DNA from: Russula earlei
Lineage: Eukaryota > Basidiomycota > Agaricomycetes > Russulales > Russulaceae
Direction: 5' to 3'
Assembly: GCA_025769875.1 (NCBI GenBank)
Contig: JAGFNK010000062.1
Location: 1 to 64,000 of the forward strand
Length of the DNA: 64,000 bases
Below the pieces are notes generated by a model, which saw only the letters and a program-made list of their open reading frames with translations, was not told the DNA's origin and ran no database searches. Positions 23,467-36,750 of the stretch are shown piece by piece (the stretch's first letter is position 1; each line of letters starts with the position of its first letter). The position numbers and the translations under genes are program-made.

Positions 23467-26400
23467 TCAGCGCATCGGAGAGACGACGCTCACCCCTGCG
23501 AATTTGTTCCAATAATCCGCCGTCGCGCTGTCATTCTTCTCGATGAATGACGCGGGAACTGGGCCAGGATGGTACCTCGACTCTCGCGGCGGCGAAGGCA
23601 ACGGGTGACGCGATGGCAGCGACGGCGTGCTTTCAGGAGAGCCGATGCTCGGGATGTTCGCCAGATCAGGATAGCCCCTGACACCGCTCGGAAACTCGTA
23701 CATCGGTCCTTGCATAGTCTGCGAGAACGATTGTGGCGGCGGTGGCGCCGGCGGCGTAAGCTGCGCAGATGACGATAGCGCCTGCGGTGAGTAGACCCCA
23801 GAGGTTGTCGGGAACGGGAAGCCCTGCTGGAGCTTGTAACCTGTATGTGCGGAACCGTTGTTGAGCCCGTTGACACTGGTCGTCGAGCCAACTTCCCCTA
23901 TGGACTGCGCATAAACGACCTGCGGACCCTCAAGTCCGTAGGCCACGCTCCTGCCTTTCCACAACCGGTCCATTTCCCACACCTCGCGCGCGCGCAGCGC
24001 GTTCATGTCAGCGGCCGATGTCAATTCGGACGTCGGGCGGCGACCCTGTGACTGCGAAAGACGGCGCTCTGGTGCAGGATTAGGGGAAAGCGCGCCACGA
24101 GAGCTTGGCACAGTCGGGGAGCGGCGTACTCGATCATTGCCTTCTGTGTGATCAGAACGCCTGCGGCTCGAGCTGCTCTCCTTCATGCGCGACTTGCGCG
24201 ACTCGGTCTTTGAAGAGGCAGGCGCAGGAACCTTCACGACATGGTTTGTCATTGGAAACCCCGACAAGTTTGAAGAAAGTGTGATTACCTTCTCGGTTGT
24301 TCTATCCAGCCGCCTGCCATCTCGTTGCTCTGGTTCTACGTTGCTCCGCTTTGCGTCCTCCTTCTCCTTCTTTGTTCGGGAACGCTGTGTACCTCCACCA
24401 ACGACCTCCCATTGCTCACCCGCTACTATAATGCTTTGACCCGTAGGTTGCACTGCTCCTGCGCTTGGGCTCCGTACTAGATGGAATGTCTCAGTCTCGC
24501 GGCTGCGCACGGAGCTGCTCGACTTGGGGAAACGCGCCGTTTGGTTCCTTGGTGGTAATGATTCGCGCGAGGCAGGCGTGTGAGATTCATTTGCGGTCGG
24601 GATGGAGGGCGATGAAATGATCTGGGTGATAACGGGTGAGGGGATGAACGGCTGGACGGTAGGTGCCGGAGCCTGCACAGTGACAGGAGAATTGTTGATA
24701 CGAGTGGGTTCCACGTATGGCGTTGGGGGGTTTGCAATGATCGATGCACGAGATAAGGGGGAATCGTTGATGGCAGGTGATGCAGACAGCGATATTCGAT
24801 TGGCCGAAGGGTTGGTGGATGGTGATAGAGGTGCTAACGCGGGAGCGCGCGTAGCCGAGGGCCGCGAGGAGGGAGAGGCGCGTTGTTCGCTTGTTGGAAC
24901 AGCGCGGGATATCGGGACAGGCGAAGAAAATGGAGGCGTGGACTGCAATCTCCATCCTTCGCCAGAAATTGCACGTGTTGTGGGAGCTGGTGCACCTGTC
25001 GGTGTTGTAGATCCATCGGAAACCGGCATCAAAGAGGACAGAGACTCAAACTTGGGGATCTCTAGGAAGAAGGGAGACGACGGTGGCGCCGGAGGGGGTA
25101 ACGGTTTATCTTTTCCCGGAGAAGGCCTCTGCGTCGGAGCCAGGGCGGTACGTATAGCAGGGAGAGGGTCAACTTGGTTGATCGGAGAGCCATCGGTCGA
25201 ACTGGGAGCATCAGGGTTGGCGACGGTGAGGCGTCCGATGGAGTAAGAAACTTGAAGAGAGGATATTGAATCTCGCTTTGCATACTGGGTCCATTCGCCG
25301 CCCCATGCGTTTTCATCCTCTGGATTTCCTATCGGGGTCGACTCCACAGACGGCGTGGTCCCCGCCTGTGGTGGTGGGATGCGTACGGTCTGACTATTTT
25401 CGGATGGAGACGCCAGATTTGCCAGAGACGTGGGACGTGTTGTGGTGGAAGTGCGGTCAGTAACTTGTAACGATTGCCTATCCCCACGGGACCACTCGTT
25501 ACTACTGTCGATACTACCTCTACGTGATTTCCCAGGCGCTGCACGTCGAATGATACTGAAACGGCGGGCAAAACGTCCAAACAAGGACGAATGTTTCTGC
25601 CTCTTCTCGGAGGGAACGATAGACGCGTTCGAGAGACTCTGAGGAATGGAAGTCGTCGAAGCAGACTTTAATATGCTTTGGCGGCTAAAGAGTTTGTTGG
25701 TTACGGTCAAGGTGGACCCAGCAACGGAAGCGGTGTCGGCGGCGGACGCCGAAGAGGCACCAAAAAGGCCCTCAAAGGGCTTCCGTCGTTTGGTAAGCTT
25801 ATGGACGAGGGGGGGGTGCATCCTGATCCGCAGGATGGAGAGGTATCGCAGATGCCGACTGGGACAAGGGTGAAGGCGTAGTGGCTATATGATGTGAGCC
25901 CGCGCCAAGACTTGACATGCGCGAGCGGCTCCGTGGGGGAAGTCGCGCCTAACGTCGTTTACATTAGCGGAATTCGAGAAACCATTGAAATCACACACAT
26001 CGGGTGTGTCTGGGGACACAAGATTCCTATCACCGTTCAAACCCAAACCGTCATAAGGAGACTGATGGTGCCAGTTAGTTCCATGCGGGTCTGAGGCATC
26101 GAGCAGGTCAACATTGTCGGGAGTGGTATTGGATAATTTTCTGGTGCGTCCTTTGCCGGAGGGATCGGGAATGCGTGTCTGGGAGGAACTTGGAGTGGGA
26201 AGGGGGGTGCTAGAAGGTGTGCGGCTGGGGCTCGTCGATTGGGCAGGTTCTGTGGACATGGGAGGGAAGGAAGGGGAGAACACAGAGGAGGGTCTATTTG
26301 GCGGCAGGAGATGCACGTTCCTATAAAAGTGTGGGCCAACTGGATTGTGTATTGGATACCTGCCTCGAAACTGGCGATTGGTAGCGGCGGCCAACTCGCT

Positions 26401-26670
26401 TTCGGTGTGGTACCATGAAGGTAGCTCCCTGAGGGACTCGGGGATGATAGAACGGTTGGGCTTTGGTGATATGCCGTCTGACGAGGGTTCTCTGGAAATG
26501 GCACCAGGAGAACGTGAGGGCTCCGAGGGAGAATTCGTTGGAGAGGTTTGGACGGCGAGACGGTTGGGTGTGGGAGAATGAGGGTCATCGATACTCGTTC
26601 TCCTTACTGGCTTGCGAGCAAAGAGGGATTTCTTTTGATTTTTTGCATTATGGGTTGAGGAAGGGTCCAT
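23467..26670 (-). CDS. Large disordered Ser/Pro-rich protein (about 1041 aa)
   Basis: Exon 1 26670-25963 and exon 2 25884-23467, joined by a 78-bp intron with donor GTAAAC and acceptor CATATAG, preceded by a CTCAC branch-like word. Both exons are in the same phase, and the only stop between them is the TAG formed by the acceptor itself. The N terminus reads MDPSSTHNAKNQKKSLFARK, with a conserved-looking LPSWYHTESELAAATNRQFR. Exon 2 has basic blocks (KRRKPFEGLFG; SLFGRFARRFSIIRR) and a C-terminal order-prone motif, REVWEMDRLWKGRSVAYG. Most of the rest is Ser/Pro/Thr-rich. Function unknown. If the intron is not real, there are two separate ORFs, 26670-25885 and 25821-23467. An upstream in-frame ATG at 26763 is less likely. 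Confidence 0.65.
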
Positions 26671-27947
26671 GCCAGAAGGGGATTGAGTCAGAGAGAGAGC
26701 ATTGGGTTGCAAGTCTTTCTCGACCAACCGTAACTGCAACTCGAGTGAGCAGCAAACAGGCAAGCGAGCGAGCGTGGGCGGCGTGAGATTCGAACTCGAA
26801 AAACGTGTCTGACCAGTTCGAACGCCCGCTCAACTGGACGCACCTCTTGGTACGGTTCAGGTCCGAACATCCACCTCGAGTACATCCTTTGTGATTGGGG
26901 AGGGGATTGGAACGACGAGGGCAAAGCAAACTATAGCTTTAATTATCTAACTTGCGAGGCAGAGCCAACTATATATCGGAACAGAACCAACTCAGAGACC
27001 GAACCGATCACGTGCGATCCCTATATTCCTCTCATCTTCCGACCGTCCTTGCTCATTCCTCGTGTCCTTCGACAACTTCACAAATGCTCCTCAAACGTGG
27101 TTTTCACTTTCCTGAGGTCACCGCCATTTTTCTTCCATCTCAGTTTGTCATGTAGCTTGCTCGTGTGTTTTTGGTATCACTAGTCAATCAGATCCCTCTA
27201 CATGGCACACCGACTCTGGGAATCGCGAGAGTTGGTTCTGATCTTGCTTTTAGCCGCAGCTTCCATACCAGTTGCGCAGCGCATTGAATCTCCACGAGGA
27301 AACCGTCTACACTGATAACACAGCATACTGCGTGGCACATATATGTTCCTCGGACACTTGGGCAAGTCCCCGTGCCCCGTCGGTCAGCTCCCGGCTAGAG
27401 TCCTTCCTTTGTCGTGTTTGAGAATGCCGTCAACAGACAACATCAAGAAGATGCTGCCACTGCGGTTACTAACCTCCGCACGAATGTGGCCGAATAAGCG
27501 AAGGGACGTTCGTCACATGGATGCTTCGGTGTGGCGCCCAAGTCGTACTTTCTTTGGTTTCCGTTGTTCACAGTTCTGATAGTTTTCGATCCATACTGTA
27601 TCACCTCGTACCCTTCCTAGTGTCGTAAAATCTCAGGGTTGATGGTTGATAGTTGATGGTTGTCACGCGCCCGCTTTCGTTCGCCGGTCCTCTACGTTCG
27701 CCGGTCTCAACACAAAGACGCCTATGCCTAGATAGATAACTCGCGCGTGGGACACGGACATTGAGGGTTCTGCGAGCTAACTGAGGGCATATCGGGGGAA
27801 ATCAAAAGAGTGATAACTAGCTAACCGTCTCTGCATGTGGTGTGCCCTTTGGACGACTGACGGAGAATTGAGACCTTATCTTATCTCTTATAATGATCTG
27901 ATGAAGATTTTCAAGATCCCACCCTACGCTCTCAGGTCCATCTCTTC
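26671..27947. other. Divergent intergenic region
   Basis: About 1.3 kb between a minus-strand start at 26670 and the ADE5,7 start at 27948, so it should hold both promoters. A TATATA word near 26970 and several TC-rich stretches are visible, but no element can be tied to a start. No gene is supported. Confidence 0.5.
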
Positions 27948-30902
27948 ATGGCTCTTCGTATCTTGGTACTCGGCGGAGGAGGAAGGGAGCACGCATTGGT
28001 GTGGAAGCTCCATCAGTCAAGCCTCGTGAACCATATTTTCGTCTTCCCCGGCAATGGTGGTACCGAACTGTCTTCCAAAACATCTAATCTAAACCTGTCC
28101 GATCCAAGCTTTCCCAACCTCGCCAAGTGGGCCGTCGCCAATGATGTGAGCGTGGCCTGTCCTCTCACCACTGGTGCGCTGAAATGCCGTCAAAGGTCAA
28201 CCTCGTCATTCCTGGTCCCGAGCAACCGTTGGTAGACGGGGTGGAGTCTTATTTCCGCAAAGGTGCCTTCCACGCCTCTTATCTACCCACCCATCTGTCC
28301 ATCTATCTTCAGGAATTCACACTGCGTGTATGCGATAGTCGGGATCCCTGTATTTGGGCCAAGTGCCCTCGCCGCCCGAATGGAGGGATCCAAGGCCTTC
28401 TCCAAGGCCTTCATGACGCGGCATGGAATCCCCACGGCCGCCTTCCGCGTCTTCACTTCGTCGGAGGTTGACAAAGCGATTGAATACGTCAGGACATGCC
28501 GTCACAGAGTCGTGCTGAAAGCGAGCGGGCTCGCATCGGGCAAAGGCGTGCTCATTCCCGAGACGACAGAAGATGCGATACGGGGTCTGGAGGAGATAAT
28601 GGTTGAGCGCGCGTTCGGGGCCGCAGGGTGCGTCGCCTTTGAATCCTCCCTATCAACGTACCGCGTGACGCCCGGGACGGTCTGCGCCGCCCTTGCTCCC
28701 TTTACCCGTCAGGCGATGAGGTCGTCGTCGAGGAGTTGCTCGTGGGTCCGGAGATCTCCGTCCTCGCGTTCTCGGACGGATACACCATCGTCCCGCTTCC
28801 TGCAGCGCAAGACCACAAGCGGATCGGCGAGGGTGATACGGGGCTCAATACAGGTGGAATGGGCGCGTACGCGCCCGCTCCTGTGGCGACCCCTGCTATC
28901 ATGGAGCAGATCGCGCGCGAAACGCTTAAACCAACCATCGATGGGATGCGGAAAGAAGGTCCGTCATTCGGCTCCCTTCCTTCCCTCTTGCATGCTAATG
29001 ACCATATGGACTAGGCTACCCTTTCGTCGGCCTTCTGTTCACGGGCTTCATACTGACGGACTCGGGGCCAAAGGTGCTCGAGTATAACGTCCGCTTTGGA
29101 GATCCCGAGGCGCAGGTCTTGATGCTGCTTCTCGGCCAGGACACCGATCTGGCTGCGATCATTCTGGTGCAGGCCTAGTCCCATTCAACTCAACGCGTGA
29201 CCGTGAGCTGACCCTTCTGTGTAGGCTTGCGCCGAACGACGTCTGGATTCTGTGGCAATAAACACCAGGCCCGGATTTTCCGTTGCCGTCGTTTTAGCCT
29301 CCTCAGGCTATCCCGGTAGCTTTGAGAAGGGGAAGACGGTTACCTATCGGACAGATTTCGTCAGGCATGTTCATACGACCTTTGGCTTGCGACTGTCGCA
29401 GCACTCACATCCTCTTGCAGATGTGGTTGTATTCCACGCAGGGACGACCAAGACAAACGACTTGGTGCAGACCTCCGGTGGTCGCGTCATCGCCGTGTCA
29501 GCCTACGCCCCAACGTTGCAGGGGGCCGTCGAGCGCGCGTATGAAGGCGTGGAGCAAGTAAACTTCGATGGGAAAGTGTATCGTCGCGATATCGCTCATC
29601 GGTACGTCTCTCAAGTGACCCTACCGCCGCGCCGCCACTGAATGAAAAGGACTTCGATTTGAAGAGGGCTGAAGGCGGCGGCCTCAGCAGCTCCAGGACT
29701 CACGTATGCACAAGCAGGCGTGTCAATCGACGCGGGAAACGCGTTCGTTCAGGCGATCAAATCGTACGTGCGTTCAACGCGTCGCCCGGGCGCCGACGCC
29801 GAAATCGGCGGATTTGGCGGCGTCTTCGATCTCAAGGCGGCGGGCTACACCGATCCCCTGCTCGTCAGCGGTACGGACGGCGTCGGCACGAAGCTCCGCA
29901 TCGCGATCGAAGCGGGGGTTCACGATACTGTTGGTCAGCGCGTATGCTCGCACCCCTGTCTCCGCTCACCAAACGAAAATGTGTCAGGCATCGATCTAGT
30001 CGCCATGTCCGTCAACGATCTGGTCGTACAAGGCGCAGAGCCGCTCTACTTCCTCGACTACTACGGCTGCGGCAAGCTCGACGTCGCCGTCGCCGCCGAG
30101 GTGGTGAAGGGCATAGCGGCGGGCTGTCGGCAATCCGGCTGTGCCCTCATCGGCGGAGAGACGGCCGAAATGCCCGGGATGTACCAGCCAGGTGCGCTGC
30201 GCGGAACGAGGGGAGCACTCATGCAACGTTCAGTCAGCTGACCATCGACCCCCGCTGCCCTCCTCTCTACTCTACCCACCCACGACCACCCCCCAGGCGA
30301 CTACGATCTCGCAGGGTTCGCGGTCGGCGCGGTCGAGCGCGCTCAGCTCCTGCCGCGGGACGACATCGCGCAAGGCGACGTGCTCCTCGGCCTGCCCTCG
30401 ACGGGCCTGCACTCGAACGGCTTCTCCCTCGTGCGCGCCGCCGTCGCACGCGCCGGCACATCGTACGACGCTCCGTGCCCCTGGGACGCCCGCACGACGC
30501 TCGGGCGTGCCCTGCTCACGCCGACGGCGCTCTACGCGCGCACCGTCGTGCCCGCGGCCCGCGCCGGCCTCGTAAAGGCCATGGCGCACGTCACCGGCGG
30601 CGGGTTCGTCGACAACGTGCCGCGCGCGCTGCCGGCGTCGCTCGGTGCGCGCATCGACGTCGGGAGGTGGGCGCTCCCGCCCGTCTTCCGCTGGGTGATG
30701 CGTGCGGGCGCGATCGTCCCGGCGGAGATGGTGCGCACTTTTAATTGCGGGATAGGGATGGTGCTCGTCGTGGCGAAGGACAAGGTCGGCGCTTGCCGTG
30801 CAGGCGCTTGCCCAGGCGGGCCAGAACGAGGTTTATACCATTGGCGAGGTGGTTGCATCGCCAGGGGTCGAGATATTGAACACAGACCTGTGGAGGGAAT
30901 GA
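27948..30902 (+). CDS. ADE5,7: Bifunctional GARS-AIRS purine synthesis enzyme
   Basis: Nine exons: 27948-28145, 28196-28262, 28339-28627, 28713-28958, 29015-29166, 29225-29601, 29665-29933, 29988-30191, 30297-30902. Glycinamide ribonucleotide synthetase part: [16 protein letters not shown] at the start, ATP-grasp [26 protein letters not shown] synthetase part: [69 protein letters not shown], ending LNTDLWRE. These catalyse steps 2 and 5 of purine synthesis in the cytosol. Two one-base excesses break the frame, at the GGG run 28626-28628 next to a splice donor and at GG 30788-30789. Discounting both gives 801 residues, close to the yeast length (about 802). I suspect sequence errors rather than a dead gene. 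Confidence 0.92.
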
Positions 30903-31090
30903 AGGGCGTTCCGAGTCGTTGCCCACGAAGTGAATCGACCTGGTACAACAATAACATTCCGCATACGGGAGATGACGAGTCAAACCCCCTCGATATTGGT
31001 ATATGGAGATAGATAAATCGAGATTCCAGATTACAACAGAAACAGATGCGCAGAGGGAAAATGAAGGTGAACGGGACGCGACGAAGCAAA

Positions 31091-34000
31091 TCAAACGCCC
31101 CCATTGCTCAGCTTACTCTGTATCCCCGTCCCACCCCAGAGGTGCCAGGATGGAATGAAAAGCGAGTCGACATTGTCAGTTTCATTATTGTCGCCATCGT
31201 TTTCCGCGCCACGCGCACCTTCCCTGGAAGTATATGCGCCGAGCCGACTTACGTTGCCCAAGAGACTGGAGAGGCCATTCACGCCGTCGCCCAAACTGCC
31301 CATGTCATCAAGATCACCCGAACGGCCCAAGCGACCGCCCCCAAAGCGGTTACTCGAGCTAGAGAGTCCGCTGCTGCCCACACTCCCGATCAAGCTACCC
31401 GTCGGACGGGCGCCCATTCTGAAGCCCGTGCTGGGGCCATCTATATCGCGACCGCTGCTCATGCCGAGCATGCTACTGAGAAGATCATTGCCGCGCGGGC
31501 CAGCGCTGAAAATGTTGGCCTGTGGAGGATCTGTACTCCTGAGACCGGCGAGTCTACGCTGTGCGGCCGCGCCAGGGCTGAATATTTCTTCGTCGGCCAG
31601 ATGATGTCCGAGTGTAGCTGGGTCGAATAGAGGAACGACTGCATTGCCTTTGCCATCGTTAATTCGTGATGTGGAACGTCCCGCCTCCGGAGAGTAAGCG
31701 ATTTCTTTCCCTTTGCCCTTGTCAAGGCTTAGGGCATGAACTATTCGCAACTGGCACCGAAGGGGTAAACGAGTTGTTTGAGCCCGACACACCATTGTTT
31801 GGATCCATCCTATGAGTTGTCTTTTTCTTGATTTCGTCTCCTTTGCTCTGGTCACCGGATTCTTATATACGTCCGTCGTTTGGTCAACTCATGTACTGAT
31901 CAAAACGGAAATCAGTGCGCACCTCCGAACCCACCGAGGGCCTGCAGCTCCTGTATCCAAGGGAGTGCTTCAACCTGTCTATCTATCTCCGCGGCTCGGA
32001 ATCCGACGTCCATAAGTAGCTTACGGAGGAGGACGTTTTGTTCATCCTTTGCACCTGCAGCCAGTTCGGTCATGTTGGACTTCAACAGCTTGCTTCGCGT
32101 ACTCAAATGCATCGTCGGCTCGTTCGGTGCAGGTAAGACAAGCTGATGCAAGCGAGAGAGAGCATATAAGGTCGAGTGCGTACTTCGGATCTTCGGATAA
32201 TGCTTCCCGGAAATTCTGGGCGGACTCTTCAGCATAGGTGGCCGCTTCGCGGTTTTGGTCCAATTCAAACAGGCGACTCGCGAGGAGATAAAGTGCATCA
32301 CCGAGTCCAGGAGCATCAAGCGGCACCACTTCCCGGAATGTCTCTACCGCAGATTCAGCAATTCGGATTCCCTCCATGAGTTCATTCCTGTCGCGACTTC
32401 CGGAACGAAATTTGGCAAATTCGAAAAGAGACCACGCCAAAGGCCGCGCAATTGCACCAGGTGCAGAGACTTTCAGTATCTGCCAGAGCTCGACCGCATC
32501 TTGTCTGATCGAGTACGACTCCCCTTTGCGGTTTGCCTCCGATAGTTGATGTGCATGAGTGTCGAGGGCATGAGCAAGAAAGAGGGAGAAAACGGGTCGC
32601 GTGGAGTGCATGTGGCGAAGCAGTGTCACGGCTTCCGCACTGAAAGACAATGCGACGTCATTCTGGCCCTGCGATGAAAGTATCTTCGATTTATCCAGCA
32701 GCGCTCCGGAAAGAACTGCCTGCGAGATCGCATCGGACGATGTCTGCGTCAGGTCAACCGCCTCATCAGCCAGCAACAAAGCCATATCATTGTCGGCTCC
32801 AATCTGCGTATTCAGGAGGCATAGATTGTAGAGTGCAGAAAATTTCTTATCTGACCATGATTCATCCATCTCGCCGAGGAGTTCAAACGCAACTCCAGCG
32901 CTTTCGTCCTTGAGGCCAATGCCATTGAGTAGCACGGCATAGTTGAGCAACGCATATGCCAACTCTGGGACGGGGGTGGTTTGGGAATCCCGGTGCTCCC
33001 TACAAAGGCTCACCGCTCTATCGGCTGTGTCCACAGCTTCGTCATTTCGTTTTAGGTCGCATAAAATATTTGCCCGAAGAGATAGAGCCGATACGAGTTG
33101 AAGACGGGATTCGTCAGGCGTCGCGGTGTATGAACGTTCGAGAGTATCCAATGCGAAACGGGAAGTATTCAACGCATATTCGTGCAGACCCAGATCACTG
33201 AGTGCCTGGGTGAGCTCGAGAAGCTTCGTAACAATTCCGGTGTTTTCGTTTCGGGTGAGATGGGCATCCAGGTCATCTAAACGATCCATAGCGATAGTAA
33301 AGGCGATAGGTCGATCTCGGAGGTCTCCGGTGGGATAGTAGGGAGTTGATTCCGGGAGACCCAAGTAGCCGACAGGAGATGCAAAATTGGCGGGGGAGAG
33401 GGAAGCGCCTGACATGAGAAGGCGGATAGCACAGCGGCGAATAGAAAGGCTGTTGGATGATTCACTCTGCGGAGTAGCAGAGAAAGGCTTGTAAGCCCTG
33501 ATTCTGCGATGCATCTGAGGACGCGTACCTGATTGAGGGAGGTGGTTGTCCGGAGTCTACCCTCTGCAAATTGCTCTATCCGCTGCTTGATCTCGCGTAG
33601 AGCGGGCAGCCATTGACTGTCGGTGTGTACGTGGGTTGGTGCGGTTGGTTTGGTGGAACCACCCGCATTGGCGGCCTCGGAAGGCCCAGCTATATTTCCC
33701 ACCATTCCTTCGATTACGATGCCGTTCGGAGGATCCAACTCCGGAGCAGCAGGGGGCAATTTCTCGGTGATTGCAGGGAGTTTGACAGTCTCCTGCCAGT
33801 GTGATGCAGGGATTTTGTGAGGGGGGTAGGGGGGCTTGTTGCTGTCTACCAGACGATCAACCGGCCTTGGTGGCTCTGCGTCAACAGCCTTTACGACAGG
33901 ATTCACGGGTGATTTTGACGTGGGAGGATCCTCTCTTGGCAGAACAAAGGGCACCTTGGGTATAGCGGGCGCAGAAACCGGGTCACTCAAAGAGCGAACA

Positions 34001-35283
34001 GGAATCGTTTCAAGGATTTCATGAGTGGGGTAGGGGGGCTTGTTGCTGTCTACCAAACGATCAACAGCAGGCCTTGGTGGCTCTGGGTCAACAGCCTTTA
34101 TGACAGGATTCACGAGTGATTTTGACGTGGGAGGATCCTCTCTTGGCAAAACAAAGGCACCTTGGGTGTAGCGGGCACAGAGACCGGGTCGCTGAAAGAG
34201 TGAACAGGAATCGTTTCAGGGATTTCGTGAGAGGGGTAGGGGGTTTTGTTGCTGTCTACCAAAAGATCAACAGCAGGCCTTGGTGGCTCTGGGTCAACAG
34301 CCTTTACGACAGGATTCACGAGTGATTTTGGCGTAGGAGGATTCTCTCTTGGCAAAACAAAGGGCACCTTGGGTGTAGCGGGCGCAGAAACCGGGTCGTT
34401 GAAAGAGTGAACAGGAATCGTTTCAGGGATTTCGTGAGGGGGGTAGGGGGGCTTGTTGCTGTCTACCAAACGATCAACAGCAGGCCTCGGTGGCTCTGCG
34501 TCAACCGCCTTTACGACAGGACTCACGAGTGATTTTGACGTGGGATGATCTTCTCTCGGAGGGACAAAGGGCACCTCGGGTATAGCGGGCGCAGAAACCG
34601 GGTCAATGGAAGAGGGGACAGGTATTATTTCCCGAGACGGATGCAGATCGTCAACCGCGTTGGCCTTTGGAGAAACGACAAGAACGTCCATGGACTGCTG
34701 AAGCACCTCAATTTTCCCATACACATCGTCGAGTCGGCAGTGAATGTGTTTGAGATTGGACCACACAGGCCACGCAAAGCTTCCCAGTAGGAAAGTGAAG
34801 AAGATGGTGGAAAGGACGTCCTCGTTAGACCGACGTATCCACTTCAGGAAAGCCGTTTCGACGCATCTAGGTAGCGAATGTCAGTCCATAGTGCTCCGCA
34901 CAGGGGTGTGTTTCCATCGCTTACACGACGATGACAATAGGCACGAGGTGATGTCGTTCCACTGGTCCAGCCAACTTGTCTAGGGTTGACGAGATAACCG
35001 AAATTGCGTATTGGATCTCTTTGGGAACAGGGATGGTGACGCTGACGCATGGGATGAGTTGCAAAAAAGTCTCTCAGCTGGTGTTGAAGTACCTGGTATA
35101 AAGGGGACCATCGGTTTGACGTAGGCTGTCCTTTGGCGCGTCTCGCCGCAACGCGTCGCCGTTAACCTGCAATGACGGTCACCTGGCTCTGTTCGCAACA
35201 AACCAGCAACAACTGCTCCTCACCGAGTCTAGCAAACTTTGGGGCTCTCGAGCTAAACCAGGTGGTAGACCGGAGGTGTTCAT
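31091..35283 (-). CDS. Membrane-anchored TPR protein, paralogue A
   Basis: Six exons modelled: 35283-35224, 35166-35093, 35041-34925, 34866-33529, 33487-31923, and a last exon from about 31887 to 31091 whose acceptor is uncertain. It starts MNTSGLPPGLAREPQ. A membrane segment lies in exon 4 (VLSTIFFTFLLGSFAWPV). Next come four copies of a 69-residue Pro-rich repeat, a WLPALREIKQRIEQFAEGR linker, and a long TPR solenoid (33400-31930) with repeats such as DLGLHEYALNTSRFALDTLE and ANILCDLKRNDEAVDTADRA. The C-terminal tail is Gly/Ser-rich with DKGKGKE. Relative to paralogue B it has a -1 at GG 34156-34157 and a +1 at 32061-32062. Function unknown; a scaffold role is a guess. Confidence 0.7.
33790..34640 (-). 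repeat. Tandem 207-bp repeats encoding 69 residues
   Basis: Four head-to-tail units in paralogue A, recognised by LVDSNKPPYPPHEIPETIP, the following DPVSAPA.PKVPFV and SLVNPVVKAVDPEPPRPAV. Spacing between equivalent points is 204, 206 and 207 bp. The 204 unit lacks one Ala codon. The 206 unit carries the one-base deletion near 34157 that breaks the frame. Paralogue B lacks these repeats at the same place, so they expanded after the duplication. Confidence 0.9.
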
Positions 35284-35345
35284 GGTCACGGCCAAAGGAA
35301 GGGAAGGTACAGAGGATGTCTGTCAATGATTGTGCGATGCGATGG

Positions 35346-35353
35346 CTTTTAAC
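35346..35353 (-). promoter_or_regulatory. TATA-like box of paralogue A
   Basis: GTTAAAAG on the minus strand, about 63 bp upstream of the ATG at 35283. The flanking words match those at 40594-40601 upstream of paralogue B (CCCRTTAAAAGCC), making this the clearest shared upstream block. Confidence 0.5.
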
Positions 35354-36750
35354 GGGTTATTAGGAAGCGGTGCTGCCCCTCGGCGTTAAACAGTGACATT
35401 GCACAAAATTGCACTTGCTATTGGTCCTTCCAGATAGGAACGGTATGTTTCACACAATGAATCGAGAACACAGGCACTGCAAGCTTCTGTCCCTGGTCCC
35501 AAGGCGTTATGGCCTCCCTTACCCTCCGTCGCATTCAACTCTCAGGACCTCGTTCAAAGTTACCAAGGAACTGCGGAGAGCTACCCTATACCACGGGCTC
35601 CACTTGCGTAGAGAGAGGATACAGCGCACGGCGGCCTCATGGGCGTCCATCAGCCTCAATAGGCCAAAGACTCACGTACATCGGTGTCACACCCCTATAG
35701 CACAGCAACTCCACGCTTGACGTATCGCCTCCATCTCGCGGTGCTGGGGGTCCACTTGTCGCGCCCTGTGCAGTCCTCTTAAGTTTTGGAATACGCGTTG
35801 CAGTGCCCCATTGAAGGAACCTTGCAGTTCTCTGGTGTAGGGCACACGCCCGTCCTGTAATCATCGCCCGAGCTAGCTGTTCATGCCGCTCCAGTGCAAA
35901 TCACGAGGCTAAGAACGCCTTAACGAAACAAGGCAAGAACCCCGTATCCAAGGAATTCCCAGGACCCCTGCCCTCCCTACCACTCGTCTTTTTTTCTTGT
36001 AGAACCAAGGTTGCGGCCCTATTGGGTGATTTAGTCAAGCGTCATTGAATAACGAGCCTGAGGAGCGGATATGCTTGCAAAGGCTTGTCTCCTAATCAAG
36101 ATACCCTCTGATGCGCGTTCTACAGTTCGAATGCCTCATTAATAGGAGCGATGGCAGTGGCGCAAACTGCCGCTGTCTCTCTTATACAACACACAGTACC
36201 CCGCGGATTTGTCATTGAGTAGTGAGGATCTCTCCTGACCCATCGGTCAGGCTCGATATCTTGCTGGACGACGGACATGACGGCAATCCACCTGTACTTG
36301 CTGGTGATCATAAATGTGCCTCTCCATTGCGAATGACGAAGCCCTTGAACTCTTTGATTGCCGAGACGCAACGAGCAGACGGAGGCAACGGAGATTGTAT
36401 CAGACATAGTAAACAAAAAGCAGACACGTTACAGGCCAGTCCTGTCGAGCTAGGACAAGCGGTGTACAACAAACCCAAATGACAGACGAGAAGTTCAATA
36501 TATATATATCCAACAATGCGGCCGGGGCGTGTGTTTGTGCCAGCGTAAAGTAAACGAACCAATCATAATAAGTATATGGTAAACTTTTTGGTGGAACCAA
36601 CTCCATAAAACGGTATGCACGGATACTAACCTTGCGGTTAATATGTATCATTTCTACACGTGTTATAAGATTTCAGTCTGAAGAAGTCAGGAACAGGGAA
36701 GACGGGAAAAGAAAATAACAGGAGAAAGCAAGGTGGGCAAGCGTCATCGC
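35354..36750. other. Intergenic between tandem paralogues
   Basis: About 1.4 kb between the promoter of paralogue A and the stop of paralogue B. No gene or repeat family is recognised. A (TA)n run lies near 36500. Only short shadow frames are present. Confidence 0.5.

Noticed and set aside
26760..26890. tRNA-like B box (GTTCGAATC on the minus strand)
   Set aside because: The T-arm stem does not pair and no matching acceptor stem or A box is found; a cloverleaf cannot be drawn.
29659..30744. 361-codon Arg-rich ORF overlapping ADE5,7
   Set aside because: Out-of-frame reading of GC-rich AIR synthetase exons; composition almost all Arg, Pro and His.
30741..31104. Antisense ORFs (190 and 117 codons) at the ADE5,7 3' end
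   Set aside because: They overlap conserved coding sequence on the plus strand and contain no recognisable domain.
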